From the NCBI GenBank assembly GCA_016708125.1, contig JADJGF010000001.1, positions 580,001 through 644,000 on the forward strand: a stretch of 64,000 nucleotides of DNA, given 5' to 3'. A program made the translations under genes and the position numbers. Each line of letters starts with the position of its first letter. Within the stretch, counting starts at the first letter, position 1. The DNA comes from Ignavibacteriota bacterium. GTDB lineage: Bacteria; Bacteroidota; Ignavibacteria; Ignavibacteriales; Melioribacteraceae. Under the pieces are notes generated by a model. The model worked only from the letters and a program-made list of their open reading frames with translations, was not told the origin of the DNA and did no database searches. Shown one piece after another: positions 23,561-31,338 of this stretch.

Positions 23561-24534
23561 CTTCTCTGCAAACCTAATTTTACTAAATCATGTAAGTGAA
23601 CAAGTCCGATAGGTTTTCCTAAATCGCTCACGGCAACCAAAGATGTGATATTATAATTTTCCATTTGCTGCAATGCAAAAGAAGCGAGTAAATTTGAATT
23701 TATAATTTTAGGATTTTTCGTCATAATATTTTTTGCTTTCAAATTTTTAAGATCAAGATTTTTTTCGAGTTGTCTTCTTAAATCTCCATCGGTAACTATT
23801 CCAACTAAATCTCCATCATTATTGATTACACAAGTTGCACCAAGTCTTTTTTTCGTCATTTCCAAAATTGTATCTTTTATAGATGTTTCCTCATTTACAG
23901 TTGGAAAATCAGAATCTTTATACATTATCTCAGAAATTTTTAATGATAATCTTTTTCCCAAACTTCCGGCGGGATGAAGCATTGCAAAATCTTCTTGGGT
24001 AAAACCTCTTAATTCCAAAACAGCAATTGCAATTGCATCGCCAATAACCAAAGCAGTTGTGGTTGATGAAGTTGGAGCCAAATCGTAAGGACACGCTTCT
24101 TCTTTTACACTTGCATCAATTACAACATCGCAATCTTTTGCAATTATTGAATTTGGCAAGCCCAAAATTCCTATAATTTTTACTTCCAATCTTTTAAACA
24201 TTAAAATTAAATTTCTAAGTTCCTCTGTTGCGCCGCTTTTAGAAATTATAATTGCAACATCACCATTTCTTACCATTCCTAAATCGCCGTGAAGTGCGTC
24301 GGTCGGATGCAAATAAAAAGCGGCTGTTCCCGTTGAATTAAAAGTTGCAACAATTTTTCTTGCAATCAATCCGGATTTTCCCATTCCGGCAAAAATTATT
24401 CTTCCGCTTGAATTGTAGATTAGTTTTACTGCTTCAACAAATGAATTATTTAATCTTGAATTTAATTCCAAAATTGAATTAAGCTCAATTTCAATAACCT
24501 TTTTCCCTTTATCTAAAATATTTTGATCAGTCAT
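23557..24534 (-). CDS. kdsD: Arabinose-5-phosphate isomerase KdsD/KpsF (SIS plus two CBS domains)
   Basis: KdsD interconverts ribulose-5-phosphate and arabinose-5-phosphate, the first step of KDO synthesis. The 325-residue protein has an N-terminal SIS sugar-isomerase domain (about 35-175) with IFAGMGKSGLIARKIVATF, PTDALHGDLGMV (catalytic His region) and ISKSGATEELRNLI. Two CBS domains follow (about 205-325; GATCVINNDGDLVGIVTDGD, TSLVAVSDLGKPIGLVHLHD). The length is typical. It overlaps kdsA by one base (TAATG) and lptC by 4 nt. Confidence 0.95.
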   Translation of the reverse strand: MTDQNILDKGKKVIEIELNSILELNSRLNNSFVEAVKLIYNSSGRIIFAGMGKSGLIARKIVATFNSTGTAAFYLHPTDALHGDLGMVRNGDVAIIISKSGATEELRNLILMFKRLEVKIIGILGLPNSIIAKDCDVVIDASVKEEACPYDLAPTSSTTTALVIGDAIAIAVLELRGFTQEDFAMLHPAGSLGKRLSLKISEIMYKDSDFPTVNEETSIKDTILEMTKKRLGATCVINNDGDLVGIVTDGDLRRQLEKNLDLKNLKAKNIMTKNPKIINSNLLASFALQQMENYNITSLVAVSDLGKPIGLVHLHDLVKLGLQRR

Positions 24535-25349
24535 TAATAACCTTTTACAACTTTATCAATTGCCAAAACTTTTTGCAATACCGATTCTAATTTATCAAGC
24601 TGTAATTGACTTCCGGCATCACTTAAAGCATTTTTCGGATCGGGATGAACTTCTAAAAATAATGCATCAATTCCAACTGCTGTAGCGGCTTTACTTAACG
24701 GTTCAATAAATTTCGGCTCTCCGCCCGTTACATTTGAATTGCTTGGCATTTGAACCGAGTGCGTTGCATCCATAACAATTGGGTATCCAAATTCTTTCAT
24801 AATTATTAATGATCTCATATCAACAACTAAATTATGATATCCGAAAGTTGTTCCGCGTTCGGTCAATAAAATATTTTTGTTCCCCGTACTTTCTATTTTT
24901 TCGATTACATGCTTCATATCTTCCGGAGCAAGAAATTGCCCTTTTTTTACATTAACAATTTTTCCGCTTTTTCCCGCCGCAATTAATAAATCAGTTTGTC
25001 TGCACAGAAATGCCGGAATTTGTAAAACATCAACAATTTCAGAAACATTTGCAATATCATTTTCTGAATGAACATCCGTCAATATTGGAATGTTGAAATT
25101 CTTCTTAACTTCTTCTAAAATTTTAATTGATTCGTCAAAACCCAATCCGGTAAAGGAGTTCAAGCTTGTTCTGTTTGCTTTCTTAAAACTTGATTTAAAG
25201 ATGAATGGAATATTTAATTTGTCAGAAATTTCTTTAATTTTTTCTGCAGTTAAAAAAGTAATTTCTTTATTTTCAATTACGCAAGGTCCGGCAATTAAAA
25301 CTAAAGGTAAATTTTCACCAATTTTTATTTCACCAATTTCAATTGTCAT
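24534..25349 (-). CDS. kdsA: 3-deoxy-8-phosphooctulonate synthase (KDO-8-P synthase)
   Basis: KdsA condenses arabinose-5-phosphate with phosphoenolpyruvate. The 271-residue TIM barrel shows LVLIAGPCVIENKE, FKSSFKKANRTS, IPILTDVHSENDI, LQIPAFLCRQTDLL, NVKKGQFLAPEDM, LLTERGTTFGYHNLVVDMR and VMDATHSVQ, all family landmarks. A Cys in GPCVIE corresponds to the metal ligand position of metal-dependent KdsA enzymes. It sits between ruvB (4-nt overlap) and kdsD. Confidence 0.95.
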   Translation of the reverse strand: MTIEIGEIKIGENLPLVLIAGPCVIENKEITFLTAEKIKEISDKLNIPFIFKSSFKKANRTSLNSFTGLGFDESIKILEEVKKNFNIPILTDVHSENDIANVSEIVDVLQIPAFLCRQTDLLIAAGKSGKIVNVKKGQFLAPEDMKHVIEKIESTGNKNILLTERGTTFGYHNLVVDMRSLIIMKEFGYPIVMDATHSVQMPSNSNVTGGEPKFIEPLSKAATAVGIDALFLEVHPDPKNALSDAGSQLQLDKLESVLQKVLAIDKVVKGY

Positions 25350-26380
25350 TTTTCTTCTTCAAAAAAATTATTCTGCTGAATATTCTTTTTTGTCTTATTA
25401 AATCTAATATAAGCCAAATCTGTTGCTTCTCTTCCGCGCGGTGTGCGTTGAATAAAACCTTGCTGAATTAAAAAAGGTTCGTAAACTTCTTCAAGTGTTC
25501 CGGGATCTTCATTTACAGAAACGGCTAAAGTATTTAATCCAACCGGACCGCCTTTGAACTTTTCAATAATTGTAAGAATTATTGCTTTATCCATTTCATC
25601 AAGCCCGTAATTATCAACTTCCAAAGCCTTCAAAGCTTTTTTGGCAATTGATAAATCAATTTTATTTAAGTTTTCAAAATCGGCAAAATCTCGAGTTCTT
25701 CTAAGCAAACGATTTGCAATTCTCGGAGTTCCGCGTGACCTTCTTGAAATTTCATCCGCAGCATTTTCATCAATTGCAACATTTAATATTTTTGAGGAAC
25801 GTTTTATAATTTCGGAAAGCAATTCACTTTCGTAATAATCCAATCTTGATTTAATTCCGAATCTATCACGCAAAGGAGCTGTAAGCAAGCCGGCTCTTGT
25901 TGTTGCGCCGACTAATGTATATTTAGGTAATTTAATTTGAACGGTTCGCGCACTTGGTCCGCTGTCAATCATAATATCAATTTTATAATCTTCCATAGCA
26001 GAATACAAATATTCTTCCACAACTGAGCTTAACCGATGAATTTCATCAATAAATAAAACAGAATTTTCTTCCAAATTTGTTAAAAGACCGGCAAGGTCCC
26101 CGGGTTTTTCAAGAACCGGTCCGGAAGTTGTTTTTAATTTTACACCTAATTCATTTGCAATAATATTTGCCAATGTTGTTTTCCCCAATCCGGGCGGACC
26201 AGTTAGCAAAACGTGATCTAAACTTTCACCTCGTTTTAATGCAGCGCCAATAAATACTTTCAGATTATCTGTAATTTTCTTTTGACCCGTAAAATCCGAA
26301 AATACTTTTGGTCTAATTGTTTTTTCAAAATTTATTTCATCTTCCGAAAGTATAGGATTTGTATTTTCTGATTCTCTCAT
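25346..26380 (-). CDS. ruvB: Holliday junction branch migration helicase RuvB
   Basis: The 344-residue AAA+ protein has IRPKVFSDFTGQKKI, Walker A LLTGPPGLGKTTLANIIA, Walker B SVLFIDEIHRLSSVVEEYLY, the sensor/arginine finger stretch GATTRAGLLTAPLRDRFGI, and the C-terminal winged helix with GLNTLAVSVNEDPGTLEEVYEPFL and RTPRGREAT. It forms the hexameric motor of the RuvABC system. ruvA and ruvC are not in this window. It is embedded in the LPS gene train, 3 nt after the acyltransferase-like gene and overlapping kdsA by 4 nt. Confidence 0.97.
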   Translation of the reverse strand: MRESENTNPILSEDEINFEKTIRPKVFSDFTGQKKITDNLKVFIGAALKRGESLDHVLLTGPPGLGKTTLANIIANELGVKLKTTSGPVLEKPGDLAGLLTNLEENSVLFIDEIHRLSSVVEEYLYSAMEDYKIDIMIDSGPSARTVQIKLPKYTLVGATTRAGLLTAPLRDRFGIKSRLDYYESELLSEIIKRSSKILNVAIDENAADEISRRSRGTPRIANRLLRRTRDFADFENLNKIDLSIAKKALKALEVDNYGLDEMDKAIILTIIEKFKGGPVGLNTLAVSVNEDPGTLEEVYEPFLIQQGFIQRTPRGREATDLAYIRFNKTKKNIQQNNFFEEEK

Positions 26381-26383
26381 TTT

Positions 26384-27496
26384 TTATATCGACTTTACTT
26401 TTCTAATTGTGAATTTATTTTTCCAATAATTACTAATTCTATCCGAATACAAAACTAACAAAAGCATTAGCGCTAACATAATAATTACAACAAAAATTGT
26501 TTGATAACTTGTAAGAGTTTTTCCCCAGAATTTATTAAATCCCGGAAACAAAGCACAGCCGTATAAAATAATAACATGAGCAACATAAAGCATTAAAGTT
26601 TTTTTTCCGGTATCAGAAATAATTTTGGGAATATGATTGAAATTTCTTGCTATAAACGCCATTAAACTATTTGCAATAATTACGTATCCTAATCTGACAA
26701 TAATTAATGAGTTTGCATATAACCAATCTGAAATATTTTCCGGAAGCAAATGACTAAATGCATAAATAGCTAAATAAAGTCCCACAAGCGAACTACCAAT
26801 TGTAAAAAGGAAAATTGAGAATCTTTTTTTGAAATAAATTCCTTCATTTTTACTAAGATAATTTCCCAACATTGCACCAGCTAAAACATAAATTACCCAA
26901 GGAAAGATTGGAAACAATGAACCGTTTTTTTCAAAAAAATAACCGGATAAAATTTGCGGCAAATAATTGTCCCAATTAATTTTTGCAACATATGGACTAA
27001 CAATTAACGATATGAGAATTGTAAAACCTAATGTAATATTAAAATTTAGCTTAAGATTTTTAGAAATAAAAAGTACTGTAACAATTGATAGCAATCCAAC
27101 GCCAATTAAATGTAATGCATCAACTGTTAAAAAAATATCCCATTGAGTTTTGCTTACCGATTCCAAATCAAATATTCTATGTGTCGGAAATCTTAATAAA
27201 TAACCGATTCCAATAAGTGCAAATCCTCGTTTTATTCCTTTTGCAATTCTTGGATTCTGAAAAAAATCGAAATGATCAGCTTTTAGTAAATATGTAAATA
27301 TTAATCCGGATGAAAACATAAAAATCGGCGCAGTAAATCCGCGCATCGTTAACCAAAAATTATATGCAACAGATTCGGTATTTCTATATTCATTGGAAAG
27401 AAACGTATCTGTAGTATGACCTTGAATCATCATAATTACAGCGAATGCGCGCATTAAATCAATAAATACAATTCTTCTTTTTTGATCGGATTTCAT
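26384..27496 (-). CDS. Acyltransferase-type polytopic membrane protein (DUF1624/HGSNAT-like)
   Basis: The 370-residue protein has about ten hydrophobic segments. It starts with RRIVFIDLMRAFAVIMMIQGHTTD, where the D-x-x-R-A motif and the conserved His before the first loop match the heparan-alpha-glucosaminide N-acetyltransferase/DUF1624 family. RGFTAPIFMFSSGLIFTYLL is a second family block. Members transfer acyl groups across the membrane to sugars, and the acyltransferase-3 family is a related alternative. Its place at the head of ruvB-kds-lpt genes suggests glycan or LPS acylation, by inference only. A 102-nt gap separates it from the B12-binding gene upstream. Confidence 0.75.
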   Translation of the reverse strand: MKSDQKRRIVFIDLMRAFAVIMMIQGHTTDTFLSNEYRNTESVAYNFWLTMRGFTAPIFMFSSGLIFTYLLKADHFDFFQNPRIAKGIKRGFALIGIGYLLRFPTHRIFDLESVSKTQWDIFLTVDALHLIGVGLLSIVTVLFISKNLKLNFNITLGFTILISLIVSPYVAKINWDNYLPQILSGYFFEKNGSLFPIFPWVIYVLAGAMLGNYLSKNEGIYFKKRFSIFLFTIGSSLVGLYLAIYAFSHLLPENISDWLYANSLIIVRLGYVIIANSLMAFIARNFNHIPKIISDTGKKTLMLYVAHVIILYGCALFPGFNKFWGKTLTSYQTIFVVIIMLALMLLLVLYSDRISNYWKNKFTIRKVKSI

Positions 27497-27598
27497 AAAA
27501 ATAATTTATCAAAGATTAGTAAAAATAATCAAAATGAGAAGATTAAAAAAACCACTGTTCTTTCTTATAGATATGATAAAAAATGTTCATTTAAATTT

Positions 27599-28012
27599 TT
27601 AATAAATTTTTCTGGGATTTTCTTTTACCCATTTTTTGAGGAATGAAACAACTTCAATTGTTGAAGCACCGGGTGTAAATAATTCACCCACTCCCATTTT
27701 TTTTAAGGTTTGTAAATCTTCATCCGGAATAATTCCACCGCCAAAAAGTAAAACATCCTCTATTTCATTTTTTTTCATTTCATCCAAAATTCTTGGAAAG
27801 ATTGTCATATGAGCCCCGGATAAAATACTAATTCCAATTGCGTCAACATCTTCTTGAATTGCAGCGCTTACAATCATTTCGGGAGTTTGGCGCAAACCCA
27901 AATATATAACTTCCATTCCCGCATCGCGCAAAGCAGCGGCAATTACTTTTGCACCTCTATCATGACCGTCTAATCCGGCTTTTGCAATTAAAACCCTAAT
28001 TTTCTTTTCCAT
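27599..28012 (-). CDS. Stand-alone cobalamin-binding domain (methylmalonyl-CoA mutase C-terminal/small subunit)
   Basis: The 137-residue protein contains the B12-binding signature GLDGHDRGAKVIAAALRDAG with the DxHxxG axial histidine (HDRG). Downstream are VIYLGLRQTPEMIVSAA, the SILSGAH loop and LLFGGGIIPDEDLQTLKKMG. This is the C-terminal domain of acyl-CoA mutases as a separate polypeptide. The catalytic TIM-barrel subunit is absent here and must be elsewhere if a mutase is made. It lies 17 nt downstream of the PLP enzyme gene. Confidence 0.92.
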   Translation of the reverse strand: MEKKIRVLIAKAGLDGHDRGAKVIAAALRDAGMEVIYLGLRQTPEMIVSAAIQEDVDAIGISILSGAHMTIFPRILDEMKKNEIEDVLLFGGGIIPDEDLQTLKKMGVGELFTPGASTIEVVSFLKKWVKENPRKIY

Positions 28013-28029
28013 TAATTACCCAATAAATT

Positions 28030-28983
28030 TTAAGCTAAATAATTTTTAATTTTTGGAAAAACTCCAAATATTCCGCCGGTATGAAGAAATATAACTTTAT
28101 TATTTTTTACATTTATGAAATTATCATTATATGCGTAAAATGCTTTTCCGGTATATGTTGGATCAAGAAGTATTCCCGTCTGCATAAAAAATTCTTTGAA
28201 CAAATTAATTTTATTCTGTGAAATATTTTTGTAACCTTCTTCGGAATAATTATCCAAAATTTCCAAATTGTTAAAATTTGGTTTTAATTTCAAATCAAAT
28301 ACCTTAATATTTTCTTCAGTTAATTTTATTATATCTTCTTTCACAATTTCTTTTTTATCAATTACACTGATTCCGAAAATTTTAAAATTTAACCCAAGCA
28401 AAGCTTGACCAACCAATATTCCCGCAGCTGTTCCGCTGCTTCCGGTTGCCAATAAAATTCCAGTAAATTTTTTAAGATTTGTTTGTTCCGCAAGTTCGTT
28501 AACAAAATTTATATATCCCCAAATGCCCAAAGGAGAAGAACCACCGGAGGGAATTATATAAGTGTTTAATTTCTTTTTAGAAAGTTCCTTTTGATTTTCC
28601 AACATTACATCATCAACAAATTTATATTCACTTTTAGATAAAAATTTTATTTCCGCTCCAACGAATTTATCAAGGAATAAATTTCCATCCGGATTTTGAT
28701 TTGAATTTCCCCAAAGAAAAAGTTTTGATTTCATTCCCAAAGAAGCCGCCGCAATGCAAGTTGCTCTTGCGTGGTTTGATTGATATCCGCCTCGTGTAAA
28801 AACATAATCAGCTTTTTTCATCTTTGCATCGTAAAGTAAATACTCTAATTTTCTAACTTTATTTCCGGTAAGTTCAACTCCGGTTAAGTCGTCTCGTTTT
28901 ATAAAAAACTTATTTCCATTAAATTCAATTTGAGTAAACGGAGTTGGAATATTTGCGAGTGAAATTTTCTTTGGAATTTTCAT
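28030..28983 (-). CDS. PLP-dependent D-cysteine desulfhydrase / ACC deaminase family enzyme
   Basis: The 317-residue fold-type II PLP enzyme shows FFIKRDDLTGVELTGNKVRKLEYLL, with the PLP lysine predicted at Lys42 in GNKVRKLE. It also has TRGGYQSNHARATCIAAASLG, the phosphate-binding LATGSSGTAAGILVG, and LLDPTYTGKAFY near the C-terminus. Family members cleave D-cysteine to pyruvate, ammonia and sulfide or open ACC; D-cysteine desulfhydrase is the more common bacterial role. The precise substrate is uncertain. Its start abuts the kdsB stop, so it is co-transcribed with the KDO genes. Confidence 0.88.
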   Translation of the reverse strand: MKIPKKISLANIPTPFTQIEFNGNKFFIKRDDLTGVELTGNKVRKLEYLLYDAKMKKADYVFTRGGYQSNHARATCIAAASLGMKSKLFLWGNSNQNPDGNLFLDKFVGAEIKFLSKSEYKFVDDVMLENQKELSKKKLNTYIIPSGGSSPLGIWGYINFVNELAEQTNLKKFTGILLATGSSGTAAGILVGQALLGLNFKIFGISVIDKKEIVKEDIIKLTEENIKVFDLKLKPNFNNLEILDNYSEEGYKNISQNKINLFKEFFMQTGILLDPTYTGKAFYAYNDNFINVKNNKVIFLHTGGIFGVFPKIKNYLA

Positions 28984-29742
28984 TTATAAATTCTCTTGAA
29001 TTCGTTGATAATGTAATTTTGCTAATTCCAAATCATCTTCAGTATCTACAGAAATACTTTCGTGATCGGTAACCACAACTTTTATTCTCATCTGATTTTC
29101 AAGCATTCGCAATTGTTCAAGTTTTTCAAACTTTTCTAAATCAGTTTGTTTTAAAGTTGTAAACTCCAACAATTTATCTTTCCGGTAAACGTAAAGTCCG
29201 ATGTGTTTGTAAATATCCGCAACACGCAATTTTTGTTTATCAGAAATTTCTTCACGAACATAAGGAATTGGCGAACGAGAAAAATATAGAGCGTAATTAT
29301 TATAATCGAAAACAACTTTTACAACGTTTGGGGAATTCAATTCATCAACAGTTATTATTCTTTTTGCCAAAGTTGAAACGGAAACAGTTTTATCAAACAG
29401 CAAAGGTTCAATAGCTTCATCAATCATTTTTCCCGGAATGAACGGTTCATCTCCTTGAATATTTACAATAATTTCTGCGGTAAATAATTTTTTTGCAACG
29501 TATGCAATTCTATCCGAGCCGGTTTCCATATCTTTTGGTGTCATTTCCACTTGGGCACCAAAATTTTTTGCAGCATTATAAACTCTTTCATCATCAACAG
29601 CAATTACAACATCAGAAAGCAATTTGGATTTTTTCGCACTTTCGTAAGTATGCTGCAGCATTGGCTTTCCGCCAATTAATTTTAACGGTTTTCCTTGAAG
29701 TCGTGTTGATGCAAATCTGGCTGGTATAATTCCTACTATCAT
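28984..29742 (-). CDS. kdsB: 3-deoxy-manno-octulosonate cytidylyltransferase (CMP-KDO synthetase)
   Basis: KdsB activates KDO with CTP for transfer to lipid A. The 252-residue protein starts with the nucleotidyltransferase motif GIIPARFASTRLQGKPL and continues with GGKPMLQHTYE, VAVDDERVY, TGSDRIAYVAKK, VNIQGDEPFIPGKMIDE, FSRSPIPYVRE and HIGLYVYRKDKLLEF, all family landmarks. The length is typical at about 250. It sits 8 nt after gatC. Confidence 0.96.
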   Translation of the reverse strand: MIVGIIPARFASTRLQGKPLKLIGGKPMLQHTYESAKKSKLLSDVVIAVDDERVYNAAKNFGAQVEMTPKDMETGSDRIAYVAKKLFTAEIIVNIQGDEPFIPGKMIDEAIEPLLFDKTVSVSTLAKRIITVDELNSPNVVKVVFDYNNYALYFSRSPIPYVREEISDKQKLRVADIYKHIGLYVYRKDKLLEFTTLKQTDLEKFEKLEQLRMLENQMRIKVVVTDHESISVDTEDDLELAKLHYQRIQENL

Positions 29743-29750
29743 TTTTATTT

Positions 29751-30047
29751 TTATTTATTCTGACTAATCACTTTTGGAACTTTGAAATGTTCATTTGTTT
29801 TATCGGGAGCATTTTTTAAAGCATCGTCTCTATTTGTACTTTCCTTCAAAATATCTTCTCTAAAAACATTAGAATTTTCAATTGGATGTGAAAGTGGTTT
29901 TACATTTTCTGTATCAAGTTCGTTTAACTTTTCCATATAATTCAGAATTTGATTCATCTCATTTGTATAATTTCCGATTTCTACTTCTGTAAATTCTAAT
30001 CGAGCAAGCTCGGCAATTTTTTTTACATCTTGAATTGTAACTGACAT
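29751..30047 (-). CDS. gatC: Aspartyl/glutamyl-tRNA amidotransferase subunit C
   Basis: GatC stabilises GatAB, which converts misacylated Glu-tRNAGln (and Asp-tRNAAsn) to the amides. The 98-residue protein has the standard pattern VKKIAELARLEFTEVE, MNQILNYMEKLNELDT, NVKPLSHPIENSNVFREDI and the C-terminal NAPDKTNEHFKVPKVI. gatA and gatB are not in this window, so the amidotransferase genes are split in this genome. It lies between the STE24-like protease (9 nt) and kdsB. Confidence 0.95.
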   Translation of the reverse strand: MSVTIQDVKKIAELARLEFTEVEIGNYTNEMNQILNYMEKLNELDTENVKPLSHPIENSNVFREDILKESTNRDDALKNAPDKTNEHFKVPKVISQNK

Positions 30048-30056
30048 TTTACACTC

Positions 30057-31148
30057 TTAAATTTTTATGGTTTCAATAAAAGCAATTCTTTTTTTAATTG
30101 ATGGATGACTGTAAAAAAACCATTCCACAAAAGGATGAGGTTCTTTATCACCTAAATTTTGTTCTGTTAATTTATCTAAAGTTTTAATAAAAACATCTTT
30201 TTTATTTGTACTTCTAATCGCATATTCATCAGCTTCGTGTTCATATTTTCTTGATAATAAATTTGTAAGCGGAGTTTGAATTAACCCGATCAACATTCCC
30301 CAAAGTGATAAAATTGGAAGCGCCGCAATTTGAGTAATATTTGTAAATCCAAACCAGCTTAAAGAATTTGAATATAATACTGAAAGCAAATAAAGTGTTA
30401 CAAAACTTGAAATTGTACCAATTGCAATATTTTTAATAATGTGTTTATGTTTGTAATGACCAAGTTCGTGTGCAATTACGGTTTCAATTTCATCGTTAGA
30501 AAATTCATTTGTTAAAGTATCCCCCAAAAGAATTTTTTTTGTTTTTCCTAATCCAGTAAATGCGGCATTGGCTTTTTTTGTGGTTTTACTCATGTTGAAT
30601 TTAAAAATATTTTCAACCTTTAAATTTACATTTTCCGAAAGTTTGAAAATTCTATTTCGCAAATCTTCATCTTCAATCGGAGAGATTTTATAAAATATTG
30701 GAAGAATAATAATTGGAACAATTTTCGCTAAAATTACTGAAACAAAAAACAATAAAATTGCAAACGGCAGCCACCACATTTCTTGATAATAATTAAGAAC
30801 ATAGTAAAAAATTAATAATAACGGAATTCCAATTACTCCACCGACGATTGTACCTTTTGTATTTTCCCAAATCCAAGCAAAAAATGTTTGGTTTGATAAT
30901 TTGTATTTATGTTCAAGAATAAAATCTGTGTACAAATTTATTGGAAAAAATAAAATTGAAACTGCTGCGCCGCTAATAATTACGTAAAAAATTAAATTAA
31001 GATATTTTGAATCGAAAAGTGAATCTCCAAAAATTTCTAATTTTTCACTTAATCCGGTAAGAAGAAAAACTAAAATTAGAATGAAAGTTAGAATTGATTT
31101 TGCAATTCCAAAACCGAGTTTAATATTATTGTATTTTTTTGAATCCAT
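30057..31148 (-). CDS. M48 family integral membrane metalloprotease (STE24/CAAX protease 1-like)
   Basis: The 363-residue protein has about six membrane helices. The zinc motif HELGH lies at 227-231 in VIAHELGHYKHKH, and a third ligand is in SRKYEHEADEYA (about 310). The region NAAFTGLGKTKKILLGDTL matches the STE24/M48A pattern and separates it from HtpX. It probably acts in membrane protein or lipopeptide processing; the substrate is unknown. It is the first gene of the train that continues into gatC and kdsB, with a candidate promoter upstream. Confidence 0.9.
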   Translation of the reverse strand: MDSKKYNNIKLGFGIAKSILTFILILVFLLTGLSEKLEIFGDSLFDSKYLNLIFYVIISGAAVSILFFPINLYTDFILEHKYKLSNQTFFAWIWENTKGTIVGGVIGIPLLLIFYYVLNYYQEMWWLPFAILLFFVSVILAKIVPIIILPIFYKISPIEDEDLRNRIFKLSENVNLKVENIFKFNMSKTTKKANAAFTGLGKTKKILLGDTLTNEFSNDEIETVIAHELGHYKHKHIIKNIAIGTISSFVTLYLLSVLYSNSLSWFGFTNITQIAALPILSLWGMLIGLIQTPLTNLLSRKYEHEADEYAIRSTNKKDVFIKTLDKLTEQNLGDKEPHPFVEWFFYSHPSIKKRIAFIETIKI

Positions 31149-31207
31149 GAAAAGTATAATTTTTTATTGCGTTAAAATTACACTTTTTTTTTGATTTGTG
31201 CTTTTTG

Positions 31208-31238
31208 TGAAGTTAAACTTAAAATTATTTGAAGTCAA
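31208..31238 (-). promoter_or_regulatory. Predicted promoter (TTG-N20-TAACTTCA) for the M48-gatC-kdsB-LPS gene train
   Basis: On the minus strand TTG (31238-31236) is followed after exactly 20 nt by TAACTTCA (31215-31208), one mismatch from TAnnTTTG. Transcription would begin near 31201, about 50 nt before the ATG at 31148. Alternative -7 candidates overlap it (TAAGTTTA), so the exact element is uncertain. Confidence 0.4.
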
Positions 31239-31250
31239 TTGGTAAAAAGA

Positions 31251-31331
31251 AGATTAAGATTAAGAGTAAGATTAAGAATTTACAAAACAGATTATTCTAA
31301 ATTCATTTTCATATTTCCTTAATCTTACTCT
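31251..31331. repeat. Hexamer tract and 14-bp inverted repeat after the symporter gene
   Basis: AGAGTAAGATTAAG (31263-31276) is matched by its perfect complement CTTAATCTTACTCT (31318-31331), with a 41-nt spacer. The left arm continues a degenerate hexamer tract (GATTAA/GAGTAA units, about 31251-31276). On the minus strand the first arm begins only 7 nt after the symporter stop. A long-loop stem-loop could end or protect the symporter mRNA, or the tract may be a small mobile repeat remnant. Confidence 0.55.
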
Positions 31332-31338
31332 GTTTTTA

